Positions 37,615 to 47,420 of a stretch of DNA of 64,000 nt are shown here, in pieces; position 1 is the first letter of the stretch; the number at the start of each line of letters is the position of its first letter. The translations under genes and the position numbers were made by a program. The notes below the pieces were generated by a model, which saw only the letters and a program-made list of their open reading frames with translations, ran no database searches and was not told the DNA's origin. Source of the DNA: Carboxylicivirga sp. M1479 (GTDB lineage: Bacteria > Bacteroidota > Bacteroidia > Bacteroidales > Marinilabiliaceae). The stretch is taken from the NCBI RefSeq assembly GCF_007097485.1, contig NZ_VKDE01000004.1, positions 289,169-353,168 of the forward strand, written 5' to 3'.

Positions 37615-40600
37615 ATGAAAAAAAACAGATTGAGAAGTGCTTTAACATCTGTTAACAGGTGGAAAGTCACAAGCTTACTCATCGTGAGCATGCTGTTGGT
37701 TGGAACACACACGCATGCGCGTCAGCAAGAAAAGCTGAATGTAGTGCTAAAGAATGCTTCTCTTGAAGAGGTGTTCACTAATATTGAGAAACAAAGTTCA
37801 TATCGTTTCTTGTATAAGACCGATTTAGTTGATTTAAGTAAAAAGGTTGACATTAAGCAACGTAATGTTGATTTAGAAAGTGTATTGCAAGAGGTATTAG
37901 AGAACACAGATATCTACTATACTGTGCAAAAGGGCGATTTAGTGATCATCACTCCAAGCGCGCCTAAAATGGCAAAAGATATTCAACAAGAGGCTGTTAC
38001 CATTAAAGGTAAAATCGTTGATGCATCGGGCGATCCCTTACCAGGTGCTGCTGTTTACCTGAAAGAAGATAATACAATTGGAACCATCACAGATGTGGAG
38101 GGACGCTATGAGCTTAATATTCCTGCTGGAGCGCAAACAATCGTTTATGCTTTCATCGGCATGGAAAACCAGGAAGTTGCCTTTGCCGGCCAAAGTAATA
38201 TTGATATTACTTTATTATCGGCATACGAAGAAATGGACGAAGTAATTGTTGTGGGTTATGGTATTCAAAAGAAATCTAACCTGACTGGTTCTGTTGCTAA
38301 TCTTGAAACGGAAGACCTTAAAGGAATTACTTCACCTAATGTTGGTAACATGCTTCAGGGTAAAGCTGCTGGTGTATTTGTATCGCAAAGTTCAGGTCGT
38401 CCTGGAGATGCGCCTACTATCCGTATTCGTGGTAAGTCAACCTTGAGTGGTAGTGTTGATCCTCTTTGGGTAGTTGATGGTGTTATTCAGGCCGAAGCAC
38501 CTCAGTTAAATCCAGAAGATATTGAGTCAACATCCATTTTAAAAGATGCTTCTGCGACGGCTTTATACGGATCACGTGCTGCCAATGGTGTTATTTTGGT
38601 AACAACCCGTTCTGCCAAAGAAGGAACTGATAACATTAATGTTGCTGTTAAGGCAGGTGTTACCAAATTATCACTTGGGAACTTTGGTGTGATGAACAAC
38701 ACTGAAATGACTGACTATATTAAGTCATTTGCCAATGGATATGGCGATTTAGATTGGTTTACGAATGAAGCGCAAGCTCGTAATACTGATTGGTTCGATG
38801 AAGGAACTCAATTGGGTATTGTACAAGATTATGGTATTTCATTTTCTGGAGGTAATGAGCGTTTGAGAACGTATATATCAGGTAATGTATATGATGAAAC
38901 TGGTGCTGTTAAAGGTTATGATTATACGCGTTATACAGGTCGTATGAACATCGATTATGACATTAAGCCTTGGTTAACCTTGCATCCAAAATTAGGTTTC
39001 TCATACCGCGATATTTTAAACAAACAGCAGAGTGTTGGCGAAATGTTTTTAAATATGCCGTACGATCGTCCGCGCGATGATAATGGTACCATTATAGATC
39101 CAACAGATCCTGAGTCTGGATGGATTGGCCGTGATAAGAGTAACTCTATTTATAATTTGCAGTGGGATTACACAGAAACAACGGAATTACGTTTGTCTCC
39201 ATACTTTGGTTTTGACATTAAATTAGCTGAAGGATTAACCTTTGTGTCGTCAAACAGTTTTGATTACCAGCATAATAATCAGTCGAGTTACATCGATCCT
39301 CAGTCAACAGCAGGTCGTAATGATGTTGGTTCGGTAACCAATTACCATTATAAAAGCTTAAACCGCTTTACCAACCAGTTGTTGCGTTATCAAAAAGGTT
39401 TTGGTGAGCATTATTTCACAGGTTTAGTGGCCTATGAGTTTAACGATTTTGAATACTCAACAACACTTGCTCAGCAAAAGGGGATTGTTTCTGGAACCGA
39501 AATTTTAAACGCAGGTTCTGAAATGAAACGCATTGAGGGTACAAAAGCAGGTTATGCCTTTAAGTCGTATTTATTTAATGCTAACTATACGTATGGTTCG
39601 CGTTATATGGCACAATTCTCTTTCCGTCGCGATGGTTCTTCAAAATTTGGTACAGACTCACAGTTTGGTAATTTCTACTCTTTTAGTGGTGGTTGGAATA
39701 TTCACAACGAAGAGTTTTTCACACTTGATAATATCAATGTATTGAAGTTAAGAGCCAGTTATGGAGCATTAGGTAATACACCTGGTAATTATTACCCAAG
39801 TAAAGAATTGTACTCGGTAACCAACCAATATAACAAAGTGCCGGTTATATCAGCTAGTCAATTAGGTAATGAAGACTTGACATGGGAAAGAACATACAGT
39901 ACTAACATTGCTGTAGATGCCCGTTTTTATAACCGCATTGATTTAAGTTTGGAGTACTACATTAAGGATACGAAAGACTTATTGTACTACGTTACTCTTC
40001 CTGCAACTTCTGGTTTTGAAGGTTATTGGGAGAATATTGGAGCTGTTAAAAACAAAGGTTTTGAGGTGGTACTAGGTGCTGATATTATCACATCTGCTTC
40101 TGATGGTTTTGAGTGGCGTTTAGATGCCAATATCGGTGTTAATCGTAACGAAATTACTGAACTATTTGAAGGAAATGACATTATTTCTGGTAATAAAATC
40201 CGCAGTGTTGGCGAAGATATTGATACATGGTACATGCGTAAGTGGATGGGCGTGAACCCTGATGATGGTATGCCTCAGTGGGAAACGATTGATGACGATG
40301 GTAACCGTAGTTTGACGACTGATTACAACAAAGCCGCTTTGCAAAATGTAGGTGCTTCAACACCTGACTTCTTTGGTGGTATTAATTCTACTATGTCGTA
40401 TAAGAATCTAACGTTAACGATGAATTTGGATTACGTTTCTGGTATCGATATTTACCATTATGCACGTGAGTTGTATGATAACGATGGCGCCTACTCAACC
40501 TTTAATGCCATGTCGTTACACGATGGCTGGAGTCGTTGGGAAAAGCCTGGCGATAATGCAACACATCCACAGCCATACAATGGTGGTATCAACCTTTCGA

Positions 40601-40857
40601 ACAAAACGTCTTCACGCTATATGGAAGATGGAAGTTACCTGAGGTTGCGTAACGTAATGTTGAATTACTCTTTAGGTAATATTAAGAAAGTTGATTTTCT
40701 TAAAAATGTAAGTGTGTATGTTTCAGCTGAAAATTTAGTGACATTCACTGATTATTCAGGTATCGACCCCGAAGTTGGTGAAGAGGGTAGTGGTGATGCC
40801 TATGATGATTATGCTATTCCAAAGCGTTTTATGTTTGGTGTTAATATGTCCTTTTAA
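37615..40857 (+). CDS. susC-like: SusC-family TonB-dependent receptor with STN domain
   Basis: A 1080-residue outer-membrane glycan importer. After the signal peptide (HTHARQ) come an STN signalling domain (about 38-110, LEEVFTNIEKQSSYRFLYK), a CarboxypepD_reg domain (about 128-210), the SusC linker MDEVIVVGYG with a TonB-box-like start, a plug (VGNMLQGKAAGVFVSQ, DASATALYGSRAANGVI) and a barrel ending FMFGVNMSF. The STN domain lets it signal to FecR, as in other Bacteroidota loci. It works with SusD encoded 48 bp downstream. Confidence 0.95.
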   Translation: MKKNRLRSALTSVNRWKVTSLLIVSMLLVGTHTHARQQEKLNVVLKNASLEEVFTNIEKQSSYRFLYKTDLVDLSKKVDIKQRNVDLESVLQEVLENTDIYYTVQKGDLVIITPSAPKMAKDIQQEAVTIKGKIVDASGDPLPGAAVYLKEDNTIGTITDVEGRYELNIPAGAQTIVYAFIGMENQEVAFAGQSNIDITLLSAYEEMDEVIVVGYGIQKKSNLTGSVANLETEDLKGITSPNVGNMLQGKAAGVFVSQSSGRPGDAPTIRIRGKSTLSGSVDPLWVVDGVIQAEAPQLNPEDIESTSILKDASATALYGSRAANGVILVTTRSAKEGTDNINVAVKAGVTKLSLGNFGVMNNTEMTDYIKSFANGYGDLDWFTNEAQARNTDWFDEGTQLGIVQDYGISFSGGNERLRTYISGNVYDETGAVKGYDYTRYTGRMNIDYDIKPWLTLHPKLGFSYRDILNKQQSVGEMFLNMPYDRPRDDNGTIIDPTDPESGWIGRDKSNSIYNLQWDYTETTELRLSPYFGFDIKLAEGLTFVSSNSFDYQHNNQSSYIDPQSTAGRNDVGSVTNYHYKSLNRFTNQLLRYQKGFGEHYFTGLVAYEFNDFEYSTTLAQQKGIVSGTEILNAGSEMKRIEGTKAGYAFKSYLFNANYTYGSRYMAQFSFRRDGSSKFGTDSQFGNFYSFSGGWNIHNEEFFTLDNINVLKLRASYGALGNTPGNYYPSKELYSVTNQYNKVPVISASQLGNEDLTWERTYSTNIAVDARFYNRIDLSLEYYIKDTKDLLYYVTLPATSGFEGYWENIGAVKNKGFEVVLGADIITSASDGFEWRLDANIGVNRNEITELFEGNDIISGNKIRSVGEDIDTWYMRKWMGVNPDDGMPQWETIDDDGNRSLTTDYNKAALQNVGASTPDFFGGINSTMSYKNLTLTMNLDYVSGIDIYHYARELYDNDGAYSTFNAMSLHDGWSRWEKPGDNATHPQPYNGGINLSNKTSSRYMEDGSYLRLRNVMLNYSLGNIKKVDFLKNVSVYVSAENLVTFTDYSGIDPEVGEEGSGDAYDDYAIPKRFMFGVNMSF

Positions 40858-40905
40858 GCACACCGGTTATGGTAATTAAAATGCTAACAAAAAAAGTTAA
40901 AACAA

Positions 40906-42729
40906 ATGAATAAGAAAATATATACATGGTTCCTAATTCCTGCCGTCATTCTGGGGCTTTTTAGCTGCGAATTAGATAGAAAACCATTCGAGACAATCGA
41001 AAAAGACGATGTGTACTCATCGAGTAATTCATTAGAAGCATTGACCTTGGGTAATTACGCTATCTTAAAGGGTAGTGGTATTGCCGATGGGTATTCTTGG
41101 GTAAATAACTTCTATCGTTTTGCCGAATATCCAGGTGATAATGTGGCTTTAAGTGGAAGTACAACCGATCCGCTGATGTTTATTTACAACTACAAACGTC
41201 AAACAACAGGATATCGTAAACAAGCTTTATGGACTGCTTCGTACAAAACAATTGTAGGATGCAATACCGTTATTGAACGAGCTGAAGCTGGTGCTTCCGA
41301 AGAAATTGATCACATGATTGGTCAGAACTACTTCTTAAGAGGTATGGTTTATTTTTACCTTACCAATGTGTTTGGTCGTCCTTATAATCAAGACCCAGTG
41401 TCGAACCTTGGAGTGCCATTAAAATTAACGACTGATGTTGATGATCAGCCAATTCGTTCTTCTGTGAAAGATTGCTACGATCAAATCGTTCGTGATTTAT
41501 TAAAAGCAGAAGAGTTAATGACCATTGAGAAAACAGCTAGTTACGGAACAAAAGAAGCTGCTCAGGCCTTGTTGTCGCGTGTGTATTTATATATGGAAGA
41601 CAATGATAAGGCCATTGAATATGCCGATAAAGTATTTACCTCGGGTCGTTATGCTTTGTTGTCGAAAGATGACTTTAAAAAGTACCCGCGTTTTACGCCA
41701 GATGATAACTCTGAAACTATTTTTGCTTTGCGTTATGTTGATGGAGCAGACAATCAGGGGCAATGGGATGATTGGTATACATTCCCGGGGATGTACGCTT
41801 CTGTGGATGCACAGGGTTATCCGTCTTTAACTGGTGCTGGTTGGGGTGAGCTATATGCTTCGGTGAGTTACCGCAATTTGGTTGATGAGTGGCCGGATGA
41901 TGCACGTGGCGCTTTTGTTACTGGCATGGTGCTAGACGAAAGTAGCGAGAGTTTGTTTGGCGAGTGGTATGGTTTAAATGCATACGACAACGACGATTCT
42001 GATGCAAATATGAAATACAACAGTTACTTATTTCACCAAGATGAAGTGTCAGTTGATATGACCACTTTAAAACAAACATGGGAAATAGATTTGGATGGTG
42101 ATGGAACAGACGAAACAACTGTTATCGAAGAGTCAACTATTACTGCACAGGTAGATCCTAAAACAGGTGTTACTAACTATAGTGTTACACCATACATGGT
42201 TAATACATCAACTGGTGCAACAACTATGCTCGATGCGCCTGTTAAATTGCGTATTAATAAGCTATTGGCAAGTCGTCAAACCTATCCAAAATACTTTGTT
42301 ACAAAGTGTTCGGGTCAAGAGGGGAAAGGTCACTTGTGGTCACCAGTGGTTGTGCGTTTAGCTGAGATGTATCTGAACAAAGCAGAGGCATATGCTAAAA
42401 AAGGTGATATTGGCAATGCTTTAATGAATGTCAATGAGGTGCGTCGTCGTGCAATTGGTGCTGAAGCTGAGTATACTTCTTCAGACATAACACCTGAAAT
42501 GACATTGTTGGATATCGTTCTTAAAGAGCGTCGTTTAGAGTTGGCTTATGAAGGGCATCGTAAATTTGATGTGTTCCGTAACGGTCGAACAATGAATCGC
42601 CATTACCCAGGTACACACCTACGTGGTAACGAACCTTTTTATGAGATGCTACCAACGTCGTTTGACATTGTTGAGTATCTTCCAGAAAAAGAGATTCAAG
42701 CACAACCAGACCTAATTCAAAATCCATAA
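40906..42729 (+). CDS. susD-like: SusD/RagB-family glycan-binding lipoprotein
   Basis: A 607-residue surface lipoprotein (lipobox LFSC, Cys at residue 21). The SusD fold is seen in the TPR-like segments around IGQNYFLRGMVYFYLTNVFGRPYNQD, KEAAQALLSRVYLYMEDNDKAIEYAD and the conserved C-terminal block VVRLAEMYLNKAEAYAK, ILKERRLELAYEGHRKFDVFRNG. It captures the oligosaccharide and closes the SusC pore. The insert at about 375-440 (DLDGDGTDETT) looks like a divalent-ion-binding loop. Confidence 0.93.
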   Translation: MNKKIYTWFLIPAVILGLFSCELDRKPFETIEKDDVYSSSNSLEALTLGNYAILKGSGIADGYSWVNNFYRFAEYPGDNVALSGSTTDPLMFIYNYKRQTTGYRKQALWTASYKTIVGCNTVIERAEAGASEEIDHMIGQNYFLRGMVYFYLTNVFGRPYNQDPVSNLGVPLKLTTDVDDQPIRSSVKDCYDQIVRDLLKAEELMTIEKTASYGTKEAAQALLSRVYLYMEDNDKAIEYADKVFTSGRYALLSKDDFKKYPRFTPDDNSETIFALRYVDGADNQGQWDDWYTFPGMYASVDAQGYPSLTGAGWGELYASVSYRNLVDEWPDDARGAFVTGMVLDESSESLFGEWYGLNAYDNDDSDANMKYNSYLFHQDEVSVDMTTLKQTWEIDLDGDGTDETTVIEESTITAQVDPKTGVTNYSVTPYMVNTSTGATTMLDAPVKLRINKLLASRQTYPKYFVTKCSGQEGKGHLWSPVVVRLAEMYLNKAEAYAKKGDIGNALMNVNEVRRRAIGAEAEYTSSDITPEMTLLDIVLKERRLELAYEGHRKFDVFRNGRTMNRHYPGTHLRGNEPFYEMLPTSFDIVEYLPEKEIQAQPDLIQNP

Positions 42730-42741
42730 TACCTACAAATG

Positions 42742-42771
42742 AATAAGGCGATAAGCGATTATCGCCTTATT
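42742..42771 (+). terminator. Strong terminator between susD-like and sulfatase genes
   Basis: A perfect 13-bp stem (42742-42754 with 42759-42771) with loop GCGA is followed by T residues. It would reduce expression of the downstream enzymes relative to SusCD. Confidence 0.8.
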
Positions 42772-42840
42772 TTTAAACTGAAATAATAAGGAAATCTGAT
42801 TTAATTGGGTGATAAGCTGATTAACAACAAACGAATGGTT

Positions 42841-44256
42841 ATGAACAGAATTAACAAAGTACTTTTTCTTTCAACAGTATTATTCGCATGTGCTCTTACT
42901 AGCAAAGCACAAACAATTAGTAAACCTAACATCATTCATATTTTAGCCGACGATGTAGGGTATGACGATTTAAGTTGTTTTGGTTCAAAAGATATCAACA
43001 CGCCCAATTTGGATGCTTTAGCAGCCAAGGGTATGAAATTTACCAGCTTTTACGCTCCACATGGTACGTGTACGCCATCTCGGGCAGCTCTTCTAACAGG
43101 GCGCTATGCTCCCAGAGTAAATAATGGCGAGGGTTTATATGTTTTATTTCCTCATTCGAAAACTGGTTTGGAGGATGAGTTAGAAGTCACCATTACCGAA
43201 CTGTTAAAGCAACAGGGTTATTCTACTGCTTTGTACGGTAAGTGGCACCTCGGACATCTGCCTCAATTTTTGCCATGTGTACACGGTTTCGATGAGTTTT
43301 TAGGTATTCCTTACCCCAATGATCACGGACCAGAGCGTATTGGTAACAGTGGTTGGAGGCCTAACGGAGTGAGCGATCCGGCCATTCCATTGATTGAGCA
43401 AGCACAAGTTATCAAGCGTTGCGATAATAATGACATTGCCGAATTACCTGCCCTTTTTACGCGTGAGGCTTGTAAATTTATCTTTCGATCGGTAAAAGCA
43501 GAAACACCTTTTTACTTACAATATGCCAATATTGAAACGCACACCCCTTGGTTTGTGCCAAAGGGCTTCGAGGGGCAAAGTAAAGCAGCGGCTTATGGCG
43601 ATGCGGTGGAATACTTAGATCGTTCGGTTGGCATTATTGTTAACACCTTAAAACGCTTGAAAATAGAAGATAATACCATCATCGTGTTTTCATCGGACAA
43701 TGGACCTTTGGTGCATCAGGATGAAGAATTAGAGAATTGTTATGGCAAATTTGGGTATACAGATCCAAATCGTCAGCATATTTTGCGTGAAGGAAAGTAT
43801 CAAGAACGTTTTGACGGGGGGATTCGTGTTTCGTGTATCATGAGTTGGCCCAATCATATTCCGCAGGGAACGACCTGTGACGAGCCTGTGGCAGCCATGG
43901 ATTTATTTACAACATTCGCTCATGTAGCAGGTGCTCAAATACCTACTGATCGAATTATTGATGGGAAGAATATTTTACCCTTAATGAGGCAAGAGGATGG
44001 GGCTGTTTCGCCACATAAAGCTATCTATGGATTTAAAGCACGAGGTGGTTTAATGAGTGTGCGCTATCAAAACTGGAAATTGATAATGCCGGGTAAGCAT
44101 TGGACTGGAAATGTGGCTCAAGCGCAATTATTTAATTTGGATAATGACATCGGAGAGAAGACCGATGTGGCTGATCAGCACCCGAAGATTGTTAAGCAGA
44201 TATTAAAACTGGCTGAAAAAGCTGATTTAGCAATAAAAGAAGACAAAAACTTATAA
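42841..44256 (+). CDS. S1-family sulfatase (formylglycine-dependent)
   Basis: A 471-residue exported sulfatase with an N-terminal signal peptide ending SKAQ. The metal-binding start is PNIIHILADDVGYDDLSCFG. The active-site motif is CTPSRAALLTGR, where the Cys is converted to formylglycine. GKWHLGHLPQ and VFSSDNGPLVHQDEE complete the site. It removes sulfate esters from a glycan. The substrate within S1 cannot be fixed by eye. The ATG at 42841 or 42835 gives the signal peptide; the upstream 42805 does not. No maturase gene is in the window. Confidence 0.92.
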   Translation: MNRINKVLFLSTVLFACALTSKAQTISKPNIIHILADDVGYDDLSCFGSKDINTPNLDALAAKGMKFTSFYAPHGTCTPSRAALLTGRYAPRVNNGEGLYVLFPHSKTGLEDELEVTITELLKQQGYSTALYGKWHLGHLPQFLPCVHGFDEFLGIPYPNDHGPERIGNSGWRPNGVSDPAIPLIEQAQVIKRCDNNDIAELPALFTREACKFIFRSVKAETPFYLQYANIETHTPWFVPKGFEGQSKAAAYGDAVEYLDRSVGIIVNTLKRLKIEDNTIIVFSSDNGPLVHQDEELENCYGKFGYTDPNRQHILREGKYQERFDGGIRVSCIMSWPNHIPQGTTCDEPVAAMDLFTTFAHVAGAQIPTDRIIDGKNILPLMRQEDGAVSPHKAIYGFKARGGLMSVRYQNWKLIMPGKHWTGNVAQAQLFNLDNDIGEKTDVADQHPKIVKQILKLAEKADLAIKEDKNL

Positions 44257-44277
44257 CAAACTAAAAATATTAACACC

Positions 44278-45768
44278 ATGTCATCAAGTAGAAGGTCGTT
44301 TTTGAAAAATATGGCTATTGGAACAGGCGTTATCGCTTCGGCTCCTTTGGCAGGATGTACTACTAACACCAAAACTAACGAGGTTGTTGGTCATATTCGT
44401 AAATCGGCAGAGCGTTTGCCTGCCATGAGTTTTAACATGTGTGGCTACGCTGCTCCCAAATTGGAAACTGTGCGAGTAGGTTTTGTGGGAATCGGCGACC
44501 GAGGCATTGGCGCTGTTGACCGCATGGGTTTTATCGAAGGAGTTGAGGTAACAGCCATTTGCGATACCCGTCAGGCAGCACTAGATGGCGCACAGGCTTC
44601 GCTGGCTAAGGCTGGTTTGCCAAAAGCCAAAGAATTTACAGGTAGCGATACTGCCTTTAAAGAGTTATGTGAGAGTGGTTTGGTTGATTTAGTATACATC
44701 GCTACACCTTGGGAATGGCACGTGCCAGTGGCTATTGCTGCCATGAAAGGTGGAAGCCATACAGCCGTTGAGGTATCTACTGCTAAAACCATGGACGAAT
44801 GTTGGGAGATGGTTGAAGTATCGGAGCAGACCAAAAAACACTGTGTGATATTGGAGAACTGCTGTTACGATTTCTTTGAGTTATTGACCTTGAATATGGC
44901 ACGTCAGGGTGCTTTTGGTGATTTGGTGCACGGTGAAGGAGCTTATATCCACGATTTGGATTATTGGCATTTCAACAAGCCAAAGGACGATAAACCACGT
45001 GGCGATGGAGCTTATGACAAATTGTGGCGTTTGCACGAAAATACCCGTAAGGCCAATGTATACCCGACGCACGGTTTAGGACCTATCTGTCAGGCTATGG
45101 ATATTAATCGTGGCGACCGTATGGATTACTTAACGGCCATGATGTCGGATGATTTCACTTTGAAGCATCGTATTAAAGAGCTGGCTCCTGACAGACCCGA
45201 TTTGCAGCAGTTTATTGGTAAGGAAATGCGTGGTAACATGGATATGCAAATGATTCGTACGGCCAAAGGTCGTACTATGATGATTCAGCATGACATCAGC
45301 TCGCCACGTCCATATTCACGTATACACATGTTGAGCGGTACTAAGTGCTTTGCTCAGAAGTGGCCTTTACAACACATAGCATTTGGCCATTCGAAGGCTG
45401 ATGATGCCAAAATGAAAGAATTGCAAGAGAAATATACTCCTGAAATTGTACGTCGTATCGGTGAGATGGCTAAGCAGGTTGGAGGCCACGGAGGTATGGA
45501 CTTTATGATGGATTGGCGCTTGATCGACTGTTTGCGTAATGGTTTACCAATGGACATGGATGTGTATGACGCAGCCTCATGGTCGTGTATTACGCCTTTG
45601 AGTGAGTGGTCGATATTGAATGGCTCCAAGCCAATTGATATACCTGATTTTACACGCGGAAAATGGAAGACGAATAAGCCAGTTGAGTTAACCCTAAAAG
45701 GTGGTGGCACAACAGGTGTTCGTAACTTAAAAGAAGCCGATTCTGGTAAGCAATTGAATGTGCACTAA
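44278..45768 (+). CDS. Gfo/Idh/MocA oxidoreductase-fold GH109-type glycosidase
   Basis: A 496-residue exported protein. The N-terminus SSSRRSFLKNMAIGTGVIAS resembles a Tat signal followed by a lipobox-like LAGC. The NAD-binding fold starts VRVGFVGIGDRGIGAV. EVSTAKTMDECWEMVE, ILENCCYDFFELLTLNMARQ, GEGAYIHDLD and YPTHGLGPICQAMDINRG are characteristic of GH109, whose members use NAD(+) in hydrolysing alpha-N-acetylgalactosaminides. The assignment by motif is good; the exact glycosidic specificity is inferred. It starts 21 bp after the sulfatase, pointing to a sulfated GalNAc-containing target. Confidence 0.85.
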   Translation: MSSSRRSFLKNMAIGTGVIASAPLAGCTTNTKTNEVVGHIRKSAERLPAMSFNMCGYAAPKLETVRVGFVGIGDRGIGAVDRMGFIEGVEVTAICDTRQAALDGAQASLAKAGLPKAKEFTGSDTAFKELCESGLVDLVYIATPWEWHVPVAIAAMKGGSHTAVEVSTAKTMDECWEMVEVSEQTKKHCVILENCCYDFFELLTLNMARQGAFGDLVHGEGAYIHDLDYWHFNKPKDDKPRGDGAYDKLWRLHENTRKANVYPTHGLGPICQAMDINRGDRMDYLTAMMSDDFTLKHRIKELAPDRPDLQQFIGKEMRGNMDMQMIRTAKGRTMMIQHDISSPRPYSRIHMLSGTKCFAQKWPLQHIAFGHSKADDAKMKELQEKYTPEIVRRIGEMAKQVGGHGGMDFMMDWRLIDCLRNGLPMDMDVYDAASWSCITPLSEWSILNGSKPIDIPDFTRGKWKTNKPVELTLKGGGTTGVRNLKEADSGKQLNVH

Positions 45769-45838
45769 AAGCAATTAGTTTAGTATTGCTGGCCTAAAGG
45801 TAGGGATGTAAGTGAGCTCTTTCTTTAATGATATTGTG

Positions 45839-45881
45839 AAAGTCGCAATTGTAAGATGAATTTATCTGCTTTGCGATTTTT
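45839..45881 (+). terminator. Probable terminator after the GH109 gene
   Basis: AAAGTCGCAA (45839-45848) pairs, with one G-U, with TTGCGATTTTT (45871-45881), which ends in T residues. Confidence 0.55.
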
Positions 45882-45987
45882 ACTTTTATACGGATTGGCA
45901 TACAGAATGGGAACTTTTTTTATGCTTTAGGGATGAAGTCCTAGAGTGAGTATATAGTAATAGATGATTAAAAATAAAAGATATAAA

Positions 45988-47307
45988 ATGAAAATTATAG
46001 GACTAACATTATTTATTACTGTTGGCATGCTTTTGATGGGCTGCGTCAGTTGTAGTGATGATGGCAAAACAACGCCTGATGATAAAATACCCACTTTGGA
46101 TATCCGTGTGCCTGCAGGTGGCAATACGTGGCTGGTGGGTAATGTTGATAAAGGCGCGCAACTAATAAGTGAGCAGGGAGTTGCCAATTGGACTTCAAAG
46201 ACAGATGTTTTTCGTATTTACTTTAAGTTGCCGGCTACAGGGGAATTGCATCTTGGTTTAAATGCCAAAGTCATAAGTGGTAAATCGCAATTGAAATGCA
46301 CCCTCAATGGGGTGTCTAACGAAGTGGAACTAAAATCGACGCGTATAAGTAATACTTATGTGGGGGCGTATACCATTAACGAACCTGGGTACTATTGTAT
46401 AGAAATTGAAGGCTTGTCAAAAGAAGCAGCAACCTTTGCCGAGATCAAGGATGTGATGTTGGGAGGAGAAGCAACAAAAGGTAAAGTGTACTTTGTTAAT
46501 GAAGAGTTTTATTGGGGACGTCGTGGTCCATCGGTACATCTCTCATACGAAGTACCAACTGCCGTAAGTGATGTGGAATACTTTTACAATGAGATAACAG
46601 TGCCAGAGGGACAGGATAAAGTAGGATCGTACTACATGGCCAATGGCTTTGGCGAAGGATACTTTGGTATTCAGGTTAATTCAAATACCGAGCGCCGCAT
46701 ATTGTTTTCCGTTTGGAGTCCTTATCAAACCGATGACCCAAGTTCTATACCTGAAGAGGATAGAATTAAATTAGTACGAAAGGGCGATGGTGTAACAACA
46801 GGCGAGTTTGGTAACGAAGGTTCGGGTGGCCAAAGTTATTGGAAGTACAATTGGATAACGGGTAATACCTATCAATTTTTACTAAAAGGTGAACCAGTTG
46901 ATAATGGTTATACCCAGTATACAGCCTGGTTTAACGGACCGGAATTTAATGAGTGGCAATTAATAGCCAGCTTTAAGCGACCAAAAACACAAACCTGGTT
47001 GACGAGACCGCATTCGTTTCTTGAGAATTTTCATACAGAAACTGGGGCTCAAACACGCAAAGCATTTTATAACAATCAATGGGTTCGAGCTACCAACGGG
47101 CAGTGGTACGAGATGGTGAAGGCTCGCTTTACGGCCGATGCAACAGCACGTAAGGAGTCGCGCATGGATTATGCCGGCGGTGTTGAAGAGGGTAGCTTTT
47201 TTATGCAGAACTGTGGCTTTTTTAACCACACAACAGCAATTGATAGTGAGCATACACGTAGCGCAATAGGACAACAACCCGATGTTGATGTGAGTAAGTT
47301 GCCATAA
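45988..47307 (+). CDS. DUF5077/DUF3472 lipoprotein
   Basis: A 439-residue lipoprotein (lipobox LMGC, Cys near residue 19). The N-terminal part (about 40-165) has a carbohydrate-binding-like beta-sandwich of the DUF5077 type. The C-terminal part (about 170-400) is DUF3472 (RRGPSVHLSYEVP, FFYNEI-like, GYFGIQVNSNTERRILFSVWSPY, GEGSGGQSY, TYQFLLKG). Such proteins accompany polysaccharide utilisation loci and may bind or cut glycans; activity is not established. The start at 45988 is preferred because it gives the lipoprotein signal. Confidence 0.85.
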   Translation: MKIIGLTLFITVGMLLMGCVSCSDDGKTTPDDKIPTLDIRVPAGGNTWLVGNVDKGAQLISEQGVANWTSKTDVFRIYFKLPATGELHLGLNAKVISGKSQLKCTLNGVSNEVELKSTRISNTYVGAYTINEPGYYCIEIEGLSKEAATFAEIKDVMLGGEATKGKVYFVNEEFYWGRRGPSVHLSYEVPTAVSDVEYFYNEITVPEGQDKVGSYYMANGFGEGYFGIQVNSNTERRILFSVWSPYQTDDPSSIPEEDRIKLVRKGDGVTTGEFGNEGSGGQSYWKYNWITGNTYQFLLKGEPVDNGYTQYTAWFNGPEFNEWQLIASFKRPKTQTWLTRPHSFLENFHTETGAQTRKAFYNNQWVRATNGQWYEMVKARFTADATARKESRMDYAGGVEEGSFFMQNCGFFNHTTAIDSEHTRSAIGQQPDVDVSKLP

Positions 47308-47335
47308 GTAATTGATATAGCGATATAAACAATAC

Positions 47336-47374
47336 ATCCCTGATGAAGTCTTTAGGCCGATTCAGGGATTTTTT
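47336..47374 (+). terminator. Terminator of the DUF3472 gene
   Basis: ATCCCTGA (47336-47343) pairs with TCAGGGAT (47362-47369), followed by a T run. Confidence 0.85.
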
Positions 47375-47420
47375 TACCCTAACGATAGCAAGCTAATTTG
47401 TGTTTTATAATGTTGATCTT

